Of a DNA stretch of 64,000 bases, positions 10,306 through 20,662 are shown in pieces. The stretch is from Auriscalpium vulgare. Taxonomy: Eukaryota; Basidiomycota; Agaricomycetes; Russulales; Auriscalpiaceae. The position numbers and the translations under genes were made by a program. Under the pieces are notes generated by a model, which ran no database searches, had not been told where the DNA came from, and was given only the letters and a program-made list of their open reading frames with translations. Within the stretch, counting starts at the first letter, position 1. Every line of letters begins with the position of its first letter. Where the stretch lies: assembly GCA_019915015.1 (NCBI GenBank), contig JAHBBC010000024.1, positions 1-64,000 of the forward strand, read 5' to 3'.

Positions 10306-12307
10306 TCATAGCACAAATAGTTTACGACTCAACATGGACAAGCGGTCCAGGACCAACTTCTCCTTGCTGATCTTGAAAAGCATCTTCTTGAGCTGCTTCA
10401 CGGTGAAAGCATTGAAAGTCATCCCCGACTCTGCCCTCAGCGCGGCAAACATGTGGGTATCTGCATCCGCGATCGAACCCCATATGCGCTCGCCCTCACG
10501 CAGTTTGCCCGCAACCTCGTGAAGCGCCTTCCTAACCTTCTTGCTGGCTGCAAGAGATCTCATAAATCTAGGCAATATGAATCACTACACAGGAACACGC
10601 ACCAGTGTCGGGAGCGCGCGTGAGTGCATCAATACTGGCAGCAAAAGGACCGGCATGCAGAAGCGCCACAGCCCTCTCGTGCAGTCCGCGGGCAGTCCTC
10701 ATTTGGTTTGCAGCAGAGCCAGCGTACTCGACGACCTTCCGCGCATATCCAATAGTGCTTTCGAAGAAGCGCAGACAGCGCCTCGTGTTGCGCTCCACGT
10801 TGGAATTCGCCCGCTCGAGCCGCTGAAGGTGAGCGCTCTTCAAAACGGAGAAGCTTTCCCGCTGGAATCCACGCGCGGAAGACAACGCGGTATGAGTTGC
10901 TTGTAGCGCTGGAATTAATTTGGACGCGATCTGGAAGACCTCGCGCTCGTTGAAAGTCAGGATCGGCAGGAGACAGATGAGCAGAGGGTCCTACCTTGAC
11001 CAGTGGCACGACGTCGGGACGAATGAGCGATTGCAATGTGTCCAATGCAAGGGCGTTCATCTACATGTATGACATCAAGCAAACTTAAGAGCAAACATAG
11101 CTTTCACTTACCGCATTGTCATTAATCACATCATGCAATGCGCTGCCGATGCTCCGCCAACGGTCGCCTTCGAGGTTCTCTACGCGACGCTCTTCCAACG
11201 CCTGAGTGACATGCCGGACCTCGTCCGTCCAAAATTTGTCCAGCTCGACGTAGCATGCCTTGATAGAGTCGATGAGCATGTCGAGCCCGTGAAACAGCTC
11301 TGCTTCTTCGGCGAGTGGGAAGGCGCGCACTGGCAGATAAACTTTGAGCTACGTCGGAGTTTAAGTAGTCGTGCGGCCACTCACCGGCCGCACGGACACC
11401 TTTTAGCTCTTTTTGAACACCTTGTTCGAACGACGCCTTGAGATCAACTACCTCGCTCCGGAGCGTCTTCGCAAGATCAAGGCGGCGCTCCAGCATCTCC
11501 AGCCAGGCGCTCTGTGAACGTATCTCTTCGGATATATCGCGCAGATATTGATCGGCGTACTCCTTCGACAGAGTGACGAATTTCTTAAACCGTTCGCGGT
11601 GCGTCTGAAGTGTCTCGCGCAGCTCTATGACTTGGGCAGTGAGAGAGCCCTGATGCTCTGTGGGCGCGCTGCGGGCAAGATCCTCGACGTGGTCGATGGC
11701 TGTGGCGATTCGTGTCATGAGCTTCTTCCACGAAGACAGCGTCGGCTCAAGTGCCCTCCAGCGTCTGGCATGTTGAGGAAAGGGCGTCGACGGCTCTTTG
11801 CCTGATGAGGCTGAATGCTGTGAGGATATATGCGTCATGCCGAGCAATTTCGTGACAGAAAAAGTACAACAAACGCACGTCAAGCATCGCTGCGGTACCA
11901 GACTGCATCAAAAGTCTGTACATCTCCTGCAATTCCAACGTCAGACACGAGCATCAGATGTGCTGTTTCGCTTACATCGTCAAGAAGGCTCCAATTGCTG
12001 GGAAGGATGATCTCGTCACGCTTATCTGGTTCGTGACCTAGAGTCCTGCAACACTCATGGCAGTTACAGCCAAAAGAAAGGGTGTCGACAACGTACCAGG
12101 AATCACGTCAAACATATGTACAGAGGTGATCCTGGTGAGAAATCCAGCAAACGGTTACGCACCATCGCCAGCAGATAGGATGTTCGGGGAATCATCACCT
12201 CTGTGCGGTATCTCTAGTCAGGCACAGATCCTATAGAAGTGCGCTTCTGACTCATACCTTGGATCGACGAAGATGTTGTCGGGGGGAATATCCATAGGTG
12301 TCATCAT
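10306..12307 (-). CDS. Multi-exon coiled-coil protein, function unknown
   Basis: About nine exons can be joined on the minus strand. The first ATG at 12307 gives MMTPMDIPPDNIFVDPR; then short exons reading DDSPNILSAGD, ITSVHMFDVIP and HEPDKRDEIILPSNWSLLDD; then EMYRLLMQSGTAAMLD; then a long exon from about 11830 with EDLARSAP, QVIELRETLQTHRERF and LEMLERRLDLAKTLRSEV, rich in heptad-like leucines; then exons around 11330-11130, 11060-10990, 10920-10600 and the last exon ending KISKEKLVLDRLSMLSRKLF before the stop at 10306. The clean frames across consensus introns (for example GTAAGTG...ATGTAG before ATG-AAC-GCC at 11060) support a real gene. One junction near 11385 lacks a phase-consistent canonical site. 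I do not recognise the family. Confidence 0.55.
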
Positions 12308-12309
12308 AG

Positions 12310-13639
12310 GCGTGTAAGAGGAGGAGGATCGCAACCCTAGCGTGCTGAGCGTTGGTGCTGAGAGCGTATTTGTGCGAGCGATTAGCCAGCCGCGGCACTT
12401 AAACCACGAGGACGGTGCTGTAGACGCTCGCAGGCTGTGTCCACGGATGTCAATACGACATCGCAGCAATAAAACATTCACGTACAGCGTACATTGATAC
12501 ATCCACGTATATGATGAGGCCATCTGAATGCATAGCAATGGCTGAGGCGCTGGCATGCAAAAGCAAGTCGACGTCTGGCGGTTATGCAGCATATGATTAG
12601 CGCGGTGCGTTGACATGTTGGGTACAATTCACACACCAAAGAGCACGATGTTACGAGGGATGGGTACAGTGCTAGTCGGCCATTGGAAAGCCTAGCAGAA
12701 AGCACCCGAGCTTTTGAGACGAAAGACACCAAACAATCTCAAGGAGCGGGTGAGAAGGAGAGTCCGAGAGTCAGCGGACGGGAGCAAGGCGGGAGAGGCC
12801 CTCGGAGGAAGCCGAAGGTCCACGTGGCGGCCCGGGCGCTTACTCTCAGCTTTGCTTGAACTTCGTCCGTACGGTACAGCTTATAGTTATACTGAATAAA
12901 CGCGGTGACTCCCTGCAACGCAGTTTCGTGGTCATTCACCGTCACCCTCCTCCACTCGCGTGCTCTCTTTGTCCATGAAGCCAACATAACATCCCGGGGC
13001 ACGGCAGCATTCGCGTGGGCAGCCATATCGCTCAAGCGGGCCCTGGCTCGTAGGCTTTGGAAGAAGATCAGTGCACTAGACGACCTCGAAGTGCGGCAGA
13101 GGTGAGTTAACAGTGTCTTTCATATCGTCCGTTTACTGATTGCTGTTCGTCTTTTGCAGGTGTCCTGCTCTCGGGCGTGCTGCGTGTATAAGCAGTGGTC
13201 AATTATCGTCGAAGCAGTGTCGAAGCTCAGACACCTGGCTGCTCAGACGGGGTACTTGCTATTTGCCTCGTCTGCCTAGCGCTGAACAAAGACTTTGGCC
13301 GCCATCCCACCCTGCGAGCGCCCACGGCTTTCATTACATCGCAGCCACACCTGCATCTACGATGGTCCATGTTTGCAAATCCCATTTCCAGAGACAACCG
13401 TTCTGTTGAGCTGATTGGCTACTCCAGAGGTGCGTCGCCATGTTACATCATCGAGGCGCTGTCAACTGATGGGCGCCGCAACAGAGATATTAACCTCTAG
13501 CTTCGCTGACCTGCGCCCTTCTCTGCACGACGTACTCCTCGAGCTATGTACACCACTTGAAGGCTATGGCATCTTGGCCGTTGGGGTCTCCCGGATTTTC
13601 AGCGGCGGCGCACACGCATTCCGCAACGCTGGTCCATAC
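12310..13639. other. Intergenic, no convincing gene
   Basis: Upstream region of the coiled-coil gene followed by about 900 bases without recognisable coding. A 98-codon minus-strand frame at 12739-13035 has no family resemblance and no splice partners. Confidence 0.4.
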
Positions 13640-13869
13640 TTGTTCTCACGGTACTTTTCGGTCAGTAATTTCCCCAAGATCACTCCAAATCGCTGCTCAA
13701 ATTGCTCGTTTGCCGACATGATAGGCGTCGCAGCTTTCATCTATGGTTGACGAGCAGACTCGAATGCGTCCTCGTCGGACTCCTGTGCTGAGTTCTCATC
13801 AAATTGACCATCATGCGCAAATCATGCAGCCATTGTCGAGCTCTGATCAGGCACGGCTGATGGTATAAA
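13640..13869 (+). promoter_or_regulatory. Duplicated upstream region of aspartic protease copy 2, with TATA box
   Basis: TATAAA at 13864-13869, 70 bases before the ATG at 13939, in the same local context (GGTATAAAGGCAGCGC) as the box of copy 1. The block at 13640-13720 is the counterpart of 113-190. Confidence 0.6.
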
Positions 13870-13938
13870 GGCAGCGCGTCCTCTGCCTACCGTCTTCACC
13901 GGCCCTCCTCCCGGAGTCGAGTATCTGTCCTCACCGAA

Positions 13939-15552
13939 ATGTACTTCTCCGGTGCCTTCATCCTCGCTGCGCTCCCTTTCCTCGCCGCGGCCGGCCCCAT
14001 CGCGGAGGCGCCGGAGGCGCGCAGCGGCGTGGCCATCCCCATCACCAAGCGCTCCACCCTGCACCGGCCCGACGCGTCCGTCAACGCCGAGGTCCTCAAG
14101 AGGAAAGTGCGCAGCTCCGTCGCGTGAGTGCACTTTCTCGGGCTCCCTCCAATCTGCGCTGGCGCCGATATCCGTCTTGCTCTTTCAGCAAGGTCCAGCG
14201 GGGCTTCGAGATCTACGAGCGCAACACCGGCAAGGTCCACCCTTCGGCGCGCCACCTCAAGAAGCGCGCCACGACGGGTGCTGACTCTCTGATCGACGAC
14301 GTCTCCCATATTTGGTACGGCACGATCTCGGTCGGTACTCCGGCAAAGCAGTACACGGGTCAGTCTTATCCTATTTGACATACTCGTGGAAGCAGTCTGG
14401 CTGATATACGGTGTTTGCGTCTAGTTGACTTCGACACGGGCAGCAGCAATCTCTTCTTGCCCGACTCGTCCTGTGGGTCGACTTGCTCTGGACACGCGCT
14501 GTACACCCCCAGCAAGAGCTCCACCTCCAAGGACCTCAAGAAAACGTTCAGGCAAGCATACGGCGATGGATCCTCCGTCACCGGCGCCCAGTATTCTGAC
14601 ACCGTGTCCATCGCCGGCTTGACCGTACGTCCGCACTTCTTTACTTCTTTACTTTTTGCTGATACTTGATCTGACGCGTTGTTTTCTGCTGCAGGCCACG
14701 GGTCAGACCCTCGGCTCCGCGAAGACCTACTCTACGGGCTTTGAGAGTTCCCGTTTCCCTGCGGATGGGATGCTCGGCCTGGCGTTCGAGTCGCTCTCGC
14801 ACTACAACGCCAAACCGCTCTTCCAGTCGCTCATCGCCGCAGGCAAGGTAGCTGACGCGTCTTTCGGTTTTCACTTGGCGCCGTCTGGTTCTGAGCTTTT
14901 CATCGGCGGCGTCAATGACCAGCTGTACTCCGGAAACTTCACCACCGTCGACGTCACCACGCCGGTTAGTCTTCTCCACGCGATCGTGAGGCTGAGGCTG
15001 ATGCGGTGGCTGCGCAGGCGTACTGGCAGACGACCTTCGACAGCATCTCTGTTGATGGCCAGCAGGTCGTGGGCAGTACCGCGGCCATCGTCGACACGGG
15101 CACTGCACAGCTCATCGGATCCTCTGCCGGCATCTCCGCACTCTACGCGCAAATCTCCGGTGCGCAAGAGGCTAGCTCGCTCGGCGACGGTCTCTACACC
15201 AGTACATGTTTCCCCTCATAGCAGTGCTGCACTGTCGCTGACGCCGCGCACGCAGTCCCGTGCTCGTTCAACACGCCGCTCTCGGTCACGCTCGGCGGCA
15301 CTGCGTTCACCATCGACCCCGGCACATTCAACCTCGGCCCAGTCTCAGACGGCTCGTCCACTTGCTTCGGCGGCGCTGCTACGGACGATGATTTCAGCAG
15401 CGGTGAGCGCTTTCGCGCGCGCATTCGTCCCGCAGCTGCTCATGTGCCCGTGTCCCACAGAGTTCTGGATCCTTGGTGACGTGTTCCTGCAGAACGTCTA
15501 TACGAAGTTTGACGTCGGCAACGAGCAGATTGGCTTTGCCATCCTTGCTTGA
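13939..15552 (+). CDS. Secreted aspartic protease (peptidase A1, polyporopepsin-like), copy 2
   Basis: Intact acid endopeptidase precursor. Order: signal peptide (MYFSGAFILAALPFLAAAGP), propeptide ending near the dibasic HLKKRA site, WYGTISVGTPAKQY entry strand, first catalytic DTGSSNLF, a C-GST-C disulfide loop, YGDGSSVTG flap-region motif, second catalytic IVDTGTAQL, and C-terminal WILGDVFLQNVYTKFD. Seven exons: introns begin at about 14126, 14357, 14624, 14966, 15200 and 15401, all GT-AG and phase-consistent. It is the unbroken paralog of the gene at 518-2129, in the same orientation 13.4 kb away. Mature enzyme expected outside the hypha, degrading protein at acid pH, as for polyporopepsin of related polypores. 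Confidence 0.88.
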
Positions 15553-16056
15553 GGCCTTGAGCGACGATGTGGAATGGACACGAACTGGACGGTACTCATC
15601 GCATTATCTGTATGAATGGTCATGATCACAAGCGTGGTGTTATCCACGCGCTGTACTATAAGCATTTTTTTGTAGTCCTTACGCATATAATCGTCTCATA
15701 GCATTGTATAATTGTGGCCTTTTACTCCGGGTCTCGGGCCCGTGACAGAAAGCCTGAGCGTGCAGCGAGTTTGCATGCACAATCGAAGCGATCCCGCAAG
15801 CTTCTCCAAAAAGAGAAAATCGGATGCCCATGCTGCTTACCATCCGAAGAGGGAAAGAGTGCCGCGCCCGATGTTGATGAAGTTCGCCGTCGTTTTAGGC
15901 GCCCGTCCTTGGCTTGCCCCGCCGCCCTCCCACCCTGCTCCCACCAACCCTTCGCTCGCAAACTAGAACTCCCATACAGTTTATTCCATTTATCCCTGAA
16001 GCTGACTTATCTTGGTGCTAATTGCTTCGTGCAACATCAAATCCTCTTACGATACG
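15553..16056. other. End of duplicated segment and leader of the Zn2Cys6 gene
   Basis: Positions 15553 to about 15708 match the sequence after the first protease (2130-2287) and mark the 3' limit of the segmental duplication. The rest is non-coding as far as I can see. Confidence 0.45.
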
Positions 16057-17284
16057 ATGCCGCCCAGCTCGGGCATGCTTGCGAACGCCACCCGCGAGAG
16101 CTCTCCAGCACGCGGCCGCACGGCCAATCGAGGCACCCAGCACGGTCGCCAAAGCAGCAAAAGCAAGAGCAATTCACAGACCCGCACATCAGCAAGAGAC
16201 ATGCTTGCACAAGGCGGCATGCGCATCATCGTACGCATCCGTACACCGGCGCATTGATCGGACTATATAACTGACTTGCGGAACCACCCAGCTGGATCCC
16301 TGCGAGCGTTGCGTCAAAGCGCAGACGGCGTGCACGCCCGCGCACAACTTCGGCGTCTGCGCACACTGCAAGCGGCTCAGATTGCGATGCAGCCGGGTCC
16401 CACTCCAGCCGGGCGGGCACCCAATCCGCTCTCACCAGCTACCCATCAATGAGTATCTGAACGCGCTGAGGAAGCAAAAAATTGGCTTCAAAATGCTGAG
16501 GTTTACGTCTCCGGAGAACGGGAGCGTAGCGGAGGAAGCGGAGGTACCCGCGCCGCGCGGGCGCAAGAGGCAGAGGAGCCCAGAGTCATCATCCCAGCCG
16601 GACGCAGAGGAAGAAGGAATCGGGAATCGGACGCGCTCGCAGATGCGGGCAGGCACCCAGCCCGCGCATGGCAGACGAACGTCGCATATCGTCAATACAT
16701 CGCCGACCAAGGCGCGCCCAGACACACTGGCAAGGAGCGGTGCCTCCGAAAAGCGACGCGCGCCTGGGTTGACACATCCCCCGCCGCGAGACCCGCCACG
16801 ACGAAGACGAGATGCAAATCTGACGCGCACGACGCAGCCCAGTGCGACGAAGAAAAAGAGACTTCCCGCGACGACGCGCACTGGCTCCGTGCCGATCGTC
16901 CTCATACCCAACGGCGCCTCCCGCAAGCCCTCCGGCCTCGGGATCCCGTCCCCGCAGTCCGACGCCGGCCACTCCGCCATCGACATCGACGAGCTCGGCC
17001 AGCCGCCTGACCCCGGACCGTCCTCACGCAGCGTTGGCCGGCCCCCACAAGTCCAACGTCTCGTCCCAGATCAACCGCGCGCGGTACCGAGCGGAGCGCC
17101 GACAGCGCAGGACATGCGTAGGTTGTCGCAGAGCATCGAGACCCTGGCGTTGTCCGTGGAGGACATGCGCGAGGCGCTGGTCGCGAGGGGAGAGCAAGCC
17201 ATGAGAGGAGGGAACGATATGTCCGTGGCTGGTTTGTGTCGGAGGCTGGATGATTTTTTGGACAGGCTGGACTTGGTGCAGTGA
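16057..17284 (+). CDS. Zn(2)-Cys(6) cluster protein
   Basis: Two exons, 16057-16230 and 16292-17284 (61-base intron GTACGC...CCCAG, phase 0), giving 388 residues. Directly after the junction comes CERCVKAQTAC-8 residues-CAHCKRLRLRC, an exact C-x2-C-x6-C-x8-C-x2-C-x6-C binuclear zinc cluster. Then come a basic, proline/serine/arginine-rich low-complexity middle (GRKRQRSPES) and a C-terminal helical segment (IETLALSVEDMREAL, LCRRLDDFLDRLDLV) suited to dimerisation. Fungal transcription factors carry such clusters, but this protein is short and lacks the usual ~400-residue fungal-specific transcription factor domain. It is probably DNA-binding; a regulator role is inferred, and no target is suggested by the neighbours. 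Confidence 0.75.
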
Positions 17285-17487
17285 TCGAAAGCAAATGCCG
17301 TGAAACACCGACGTCTGGGGCCTGGGCTGCGATATTGTTGTATTTGTTTCTTGATTGTTGTATATGCTGAATGCATATGTCGTGACTGACTCTTATCGTG
17401 CAATGCTTACCCTCTCTATCATATCCACGATAAAACTGTCGTATTGAACGGACAATGCCTCCAAAAAACTGTACCTCTAGGGACCCT

Positions 17488-19106
17488 TCAGCCCCAGTAA
17501 TTCATGTGCGACTCCAACCCATCGATAGCCCGCCCGCCCTTAACGGTGTGTTGTGCGAGCACCACGTCGATCTCAGCGAGGTCCGCTTCAGACAGCGTGA
17601 CATTTCCACCTGCGATGTTCTCGAGCGTGCGCTTCGCAGTCCTGCAACTTCTCAGTTGACGCGGTGAGAAGCTAGGGCGGAAAGGGGTACGCACGACGAC
17701 CCCGGCAGCGGGATGACATGCGCGCCTCGCGCCGCGACCCACGCAATGCTCAGCTGCGCGGGCGTAATGCCCTTCTTCGCGGCGACGGCCGCCAGTGCAT
17801 CGACGACCGCTACATTGTGCTTCCAATTCTGGAAGAGTGCGGCACTATCAACCCTGGGCCAACATGTCTGTCGTATGCCGGTGCCGTACCTCGGGCTGGA
17901 AGCGCGTGAAGCGCCTACGAATGTCGCCCTCTGCAGTGGATATAAAGTCAGTGACATCATTCGTAGGAACAAGAGAGGGGAGGACCTTCGAGGTCCGAGG
18001 GTTTGAGCGCGCCGGTGAGCATGCCGCGGCCAAGCGGACTTGGAAGGACATCAGAATCAAGCCGATGAATGAATTGATGACATACGAGTACGCGACAACA
18101 GAGATGCCAAGGTCTTCGCAAGTCGAAATGACTGTATGCGCACGCTCCAGGTCAGCTCCGTCAAAGTATAGAGGTCGCCACATACCGTCCTTCGCCTCCT
18201 GCCCATACGACCACAGGCTGACCTCGATCTCGACCGCCGTGATCGGGGCAACCTTTGCCGCGCGCCGCACCGTCGTGGCTTTCACCTCAGACAAGCCGAT
18301 ATACTTGAACAGGCCCTCCTTGACGAACCCCTGGAGTACACCTACGGTATCCTCGATTGGGTAGGCACGGTCCACGCGCGCAGACTCAAAGAGGTCGAGC
18401 GACTTGGTGCCGCGGAGCGCGGTGAGGATGGCGGTGACGGAGCGGCGAAGGTTTTCTGGACTAGATGGGATAGGCGGAGCCGTACAAAACGAGCATGCCG
18501 AAGAAACAGGCGCATACAATCAATCAAATGCATCAAAGATAGTCGGAGAGTGGTACGTACGAGTTATCTGGCACCAGCTGGCGCGCCTTGAGACCTCCCT
18601 GCATCCAGCATGCGTCGTCCATCAAGCCCTTTGTGGCCCAGGCAGGAACCACAACACCCACCTTTACCGACAGAAACGCCTTATCGACATAAGACGGGTA
18701 CTTCTGGAAGAAGCGGGCGACGAGCTCCAGGTTGAGGGTAGAGAGATCTTGCGCGTAGAACTCGCCTGCACGGTGCGTAAGTATGAAAGGACTGCAGTGG
18801 GCGGTACGGATAAGGGCCGCACTGCTATTGAGGAGCATCTTCACACCAGGCGGGAGGCTATCGAGGCCGGCCTTGATCGCGGCGAATGCCACCTCATCGG
18901 GGACGGGCGTCAGAACCCAGCTAAAGTCACATTTTCTGTCAGATAGTCTGGTAGAGAAAGGGAACGCGTACGTCATCTTCATTAGGCCATGCTAATGTGC
19001 GCGCGAATTAGAGTGCTGATGCGGTAGCAATATAGAAGGAGCGTACCGCAGTCTTTGCGACTATCTCGCCAGTTCCGCCGAGCTTCACTGTCTTGAAGTT
19101 GCTCAT
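17488..19106 (-). CDS. Aldo/keto reductase (pyridoxal-reductase-like), copy 1
   Basis: NADPH-dependent carbonyl reductase of the AKR superfamily, most like pyridoxal reductase (AKR8/Plr1 type). Spliced in about eight exons: MSNFKTVKLGGTGEIVAKTA (ATG at 19106), HGLMKMT, then VPDEVAFAAIKAGLDSLPPG, GEFYAQD with the catalytic Tyr, KAFLSVK with the catalytic Lys, PENLRRSVTAIL, DLFESARVD, GLFKYIGLSEV, then STCEDLGISVVAYSPLGRGMLTG (cofactor-phosphate side), QLSIAWVAARGAHVIPLPG and the C-terminal NVTLSEADLAEID, stop at 17488. All joins are GT-AG and in phase. Cytosolic; substrate would be pyridoxal or another aldehyde. A second complete copy lies at 22735-24363 and two relics flank the F-box genes. 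Confidence 0.85.
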
Positions 19107-19929
19107 GTGAGCTTTGATTTGCGTCTAGCTGGGGTGGGAAGAATCAACATGGCGAGTTCAGTGAGGGAGTATTTATACAATCGCGATGGACATACAATCG
19201 CGATGAATTGTGACGAAGCAAGGCGAGACCGCGCGGCATCGCTGTCGGGACGGGCGATGTGGATTGAGGATGACGATACAGCGCTAAATCGCGTGAGTGA
19301 GATACCGGATGCGTCTAGTCACCAATAATGACGCAAACGTTTATGTCGTGCGGGAGTACTAGTTGATAGCGCGCCGCAAGCGGCGTAGAGAACTGCGACT
19401 CGGAGGGTTGGTCAGAGAACTTAATTAATGACGGACAACTGGGGGATTGCTCACCGATGACAAGCGTCGTCACACACCCGCAGTTACCGAGGGACCTCTC
19501 CGCCTCCCATCGATGCTGAAAATCATGGGCAAAATGGGCGGTCTTTGTGAAGCACATGGGCTGCCCGACTTGAGAAAGGTCCACAATGGGTGATGCATTG
19601 CGCGCGAAGGTGGATGGTCATGCATCATGAAGGATGGAACGGAAGAGCCGCACTCTCGCCGTCTTCCGACTCGGAGTTGAGAGCCGACTCGGACTCGCCG
19701 CTGAGATGACTGCGCACGACTGACCGTATGAAACGCGCACGTCTACGCGCAGCCTGATGATCCAGCGTGTTGTAGGAGGACTGCCAGAGCGCGAAGACGA
19801 CGTTTCACGAGGCAAATAGCCTGGCTATGTGGGATCGTTTTGAGGATCGTTTTGAGGATGGCCTACACGGTGAGTGAATTGTGCGAGGTGGAGGCGTCGT
19901 GGTGAGGAGATAACGGAGGCTTCCAATAT
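19107..19929. other. Intergenic between AKR copy 1 and an AKR relic
   Basis: Upstream region of AKR copy 1. No coding sequence recognised. A near-duplicate ATCGTTTTGAGG stretch occurs around 19834-19858. Confidence 0.35.
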
Positions 19930-20475
19930 CAATGAGTCTTGGTAGAGCTTGCTGAGGGCGTCGAACGTCGCCCAATGTTGCTTCCAGTTCTAGGGGCACA
20001 CCTTCGCTGTCCCCTCAGGCTAGTTTGTTGACAAACCGCCGAGCCGACGTACATGTTTACAGCCGGAAGTGGCCCTCTGTTATGCGAAAATGTGGTCCGC
20101 GCCGCGGACAGCTAGTAATGGACCTGAGCGTTTGTGAGACTGGCGGGCAAAGGAGACGTACGAATATGCAACCACGGGGACCGGGACCCACGTCTTCCCA
20201 TACGCCAAGATGCTACGGATGTATCATCGCACCAGTTGCCACCGTTTTTTTCTCTTGCGAGCGCGACAACTCGATCTCCGCGGCGGGAATCGACAAACGT
20301 CTTGCGACCGTCACCACTGCGGCGCTCACTTCGGAAAGGCCAATGCTGGGCCAATGTACTTGAACAAGCCGCCATTCTGGTTGGGAACTTGGTTGAGCGC
20401 TCAGAGATGGTGGTTGGTGAAGTGGAGAATAATAAAGGCACATACCGTCAGGAAAACGGGTCACGCACGAGTGAT
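19930..20475 (-). pseudogene. Aldo/keto reductase relic (3' half)
   Basis: On the minus strand, around 20345-20250, a frame-broken copy of the AKR motif FKYIGLSEV-x-AATV is readable as IGLSEVSAAVVTVARR, followed by IPAAEIELSRSQEK (AKR: AAVEIEVSPWSYSQE). Near 19990-19940 a second homologous piece, GAACTGGAAGCAACATTGGGCGAC, corresponds to the NWKQNEA exon of AKR copy 2. Intervening sequence is degraded and frames do not join. It ends about 190 bases before the divergent F-box gene at 20663. Confidence 0.6.
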
Positions 20476-20662
20476 CCCCCGCGCTCCGTCATCGCATTTA
20501 GGATGGACGTAGGTAGCTGGACTTTATGGTATCAGAAGATAGCCGTAAGTGATCCGAGGGACAACGTCCCAAGGTTGAAGTCGAAACGTTCGTCGTTGAA
20601 CGTTGAACGTTGAAGCTTTGAAGGCCGACAGCAGTCTGGCTGATCGTGGGAATGTTGGACTA

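Noticed and set aside
12739..13035. 98-codon minus-strand frame as a gene
   Set aside because: No family resemblance, no splice partners, and no paralog in the window.
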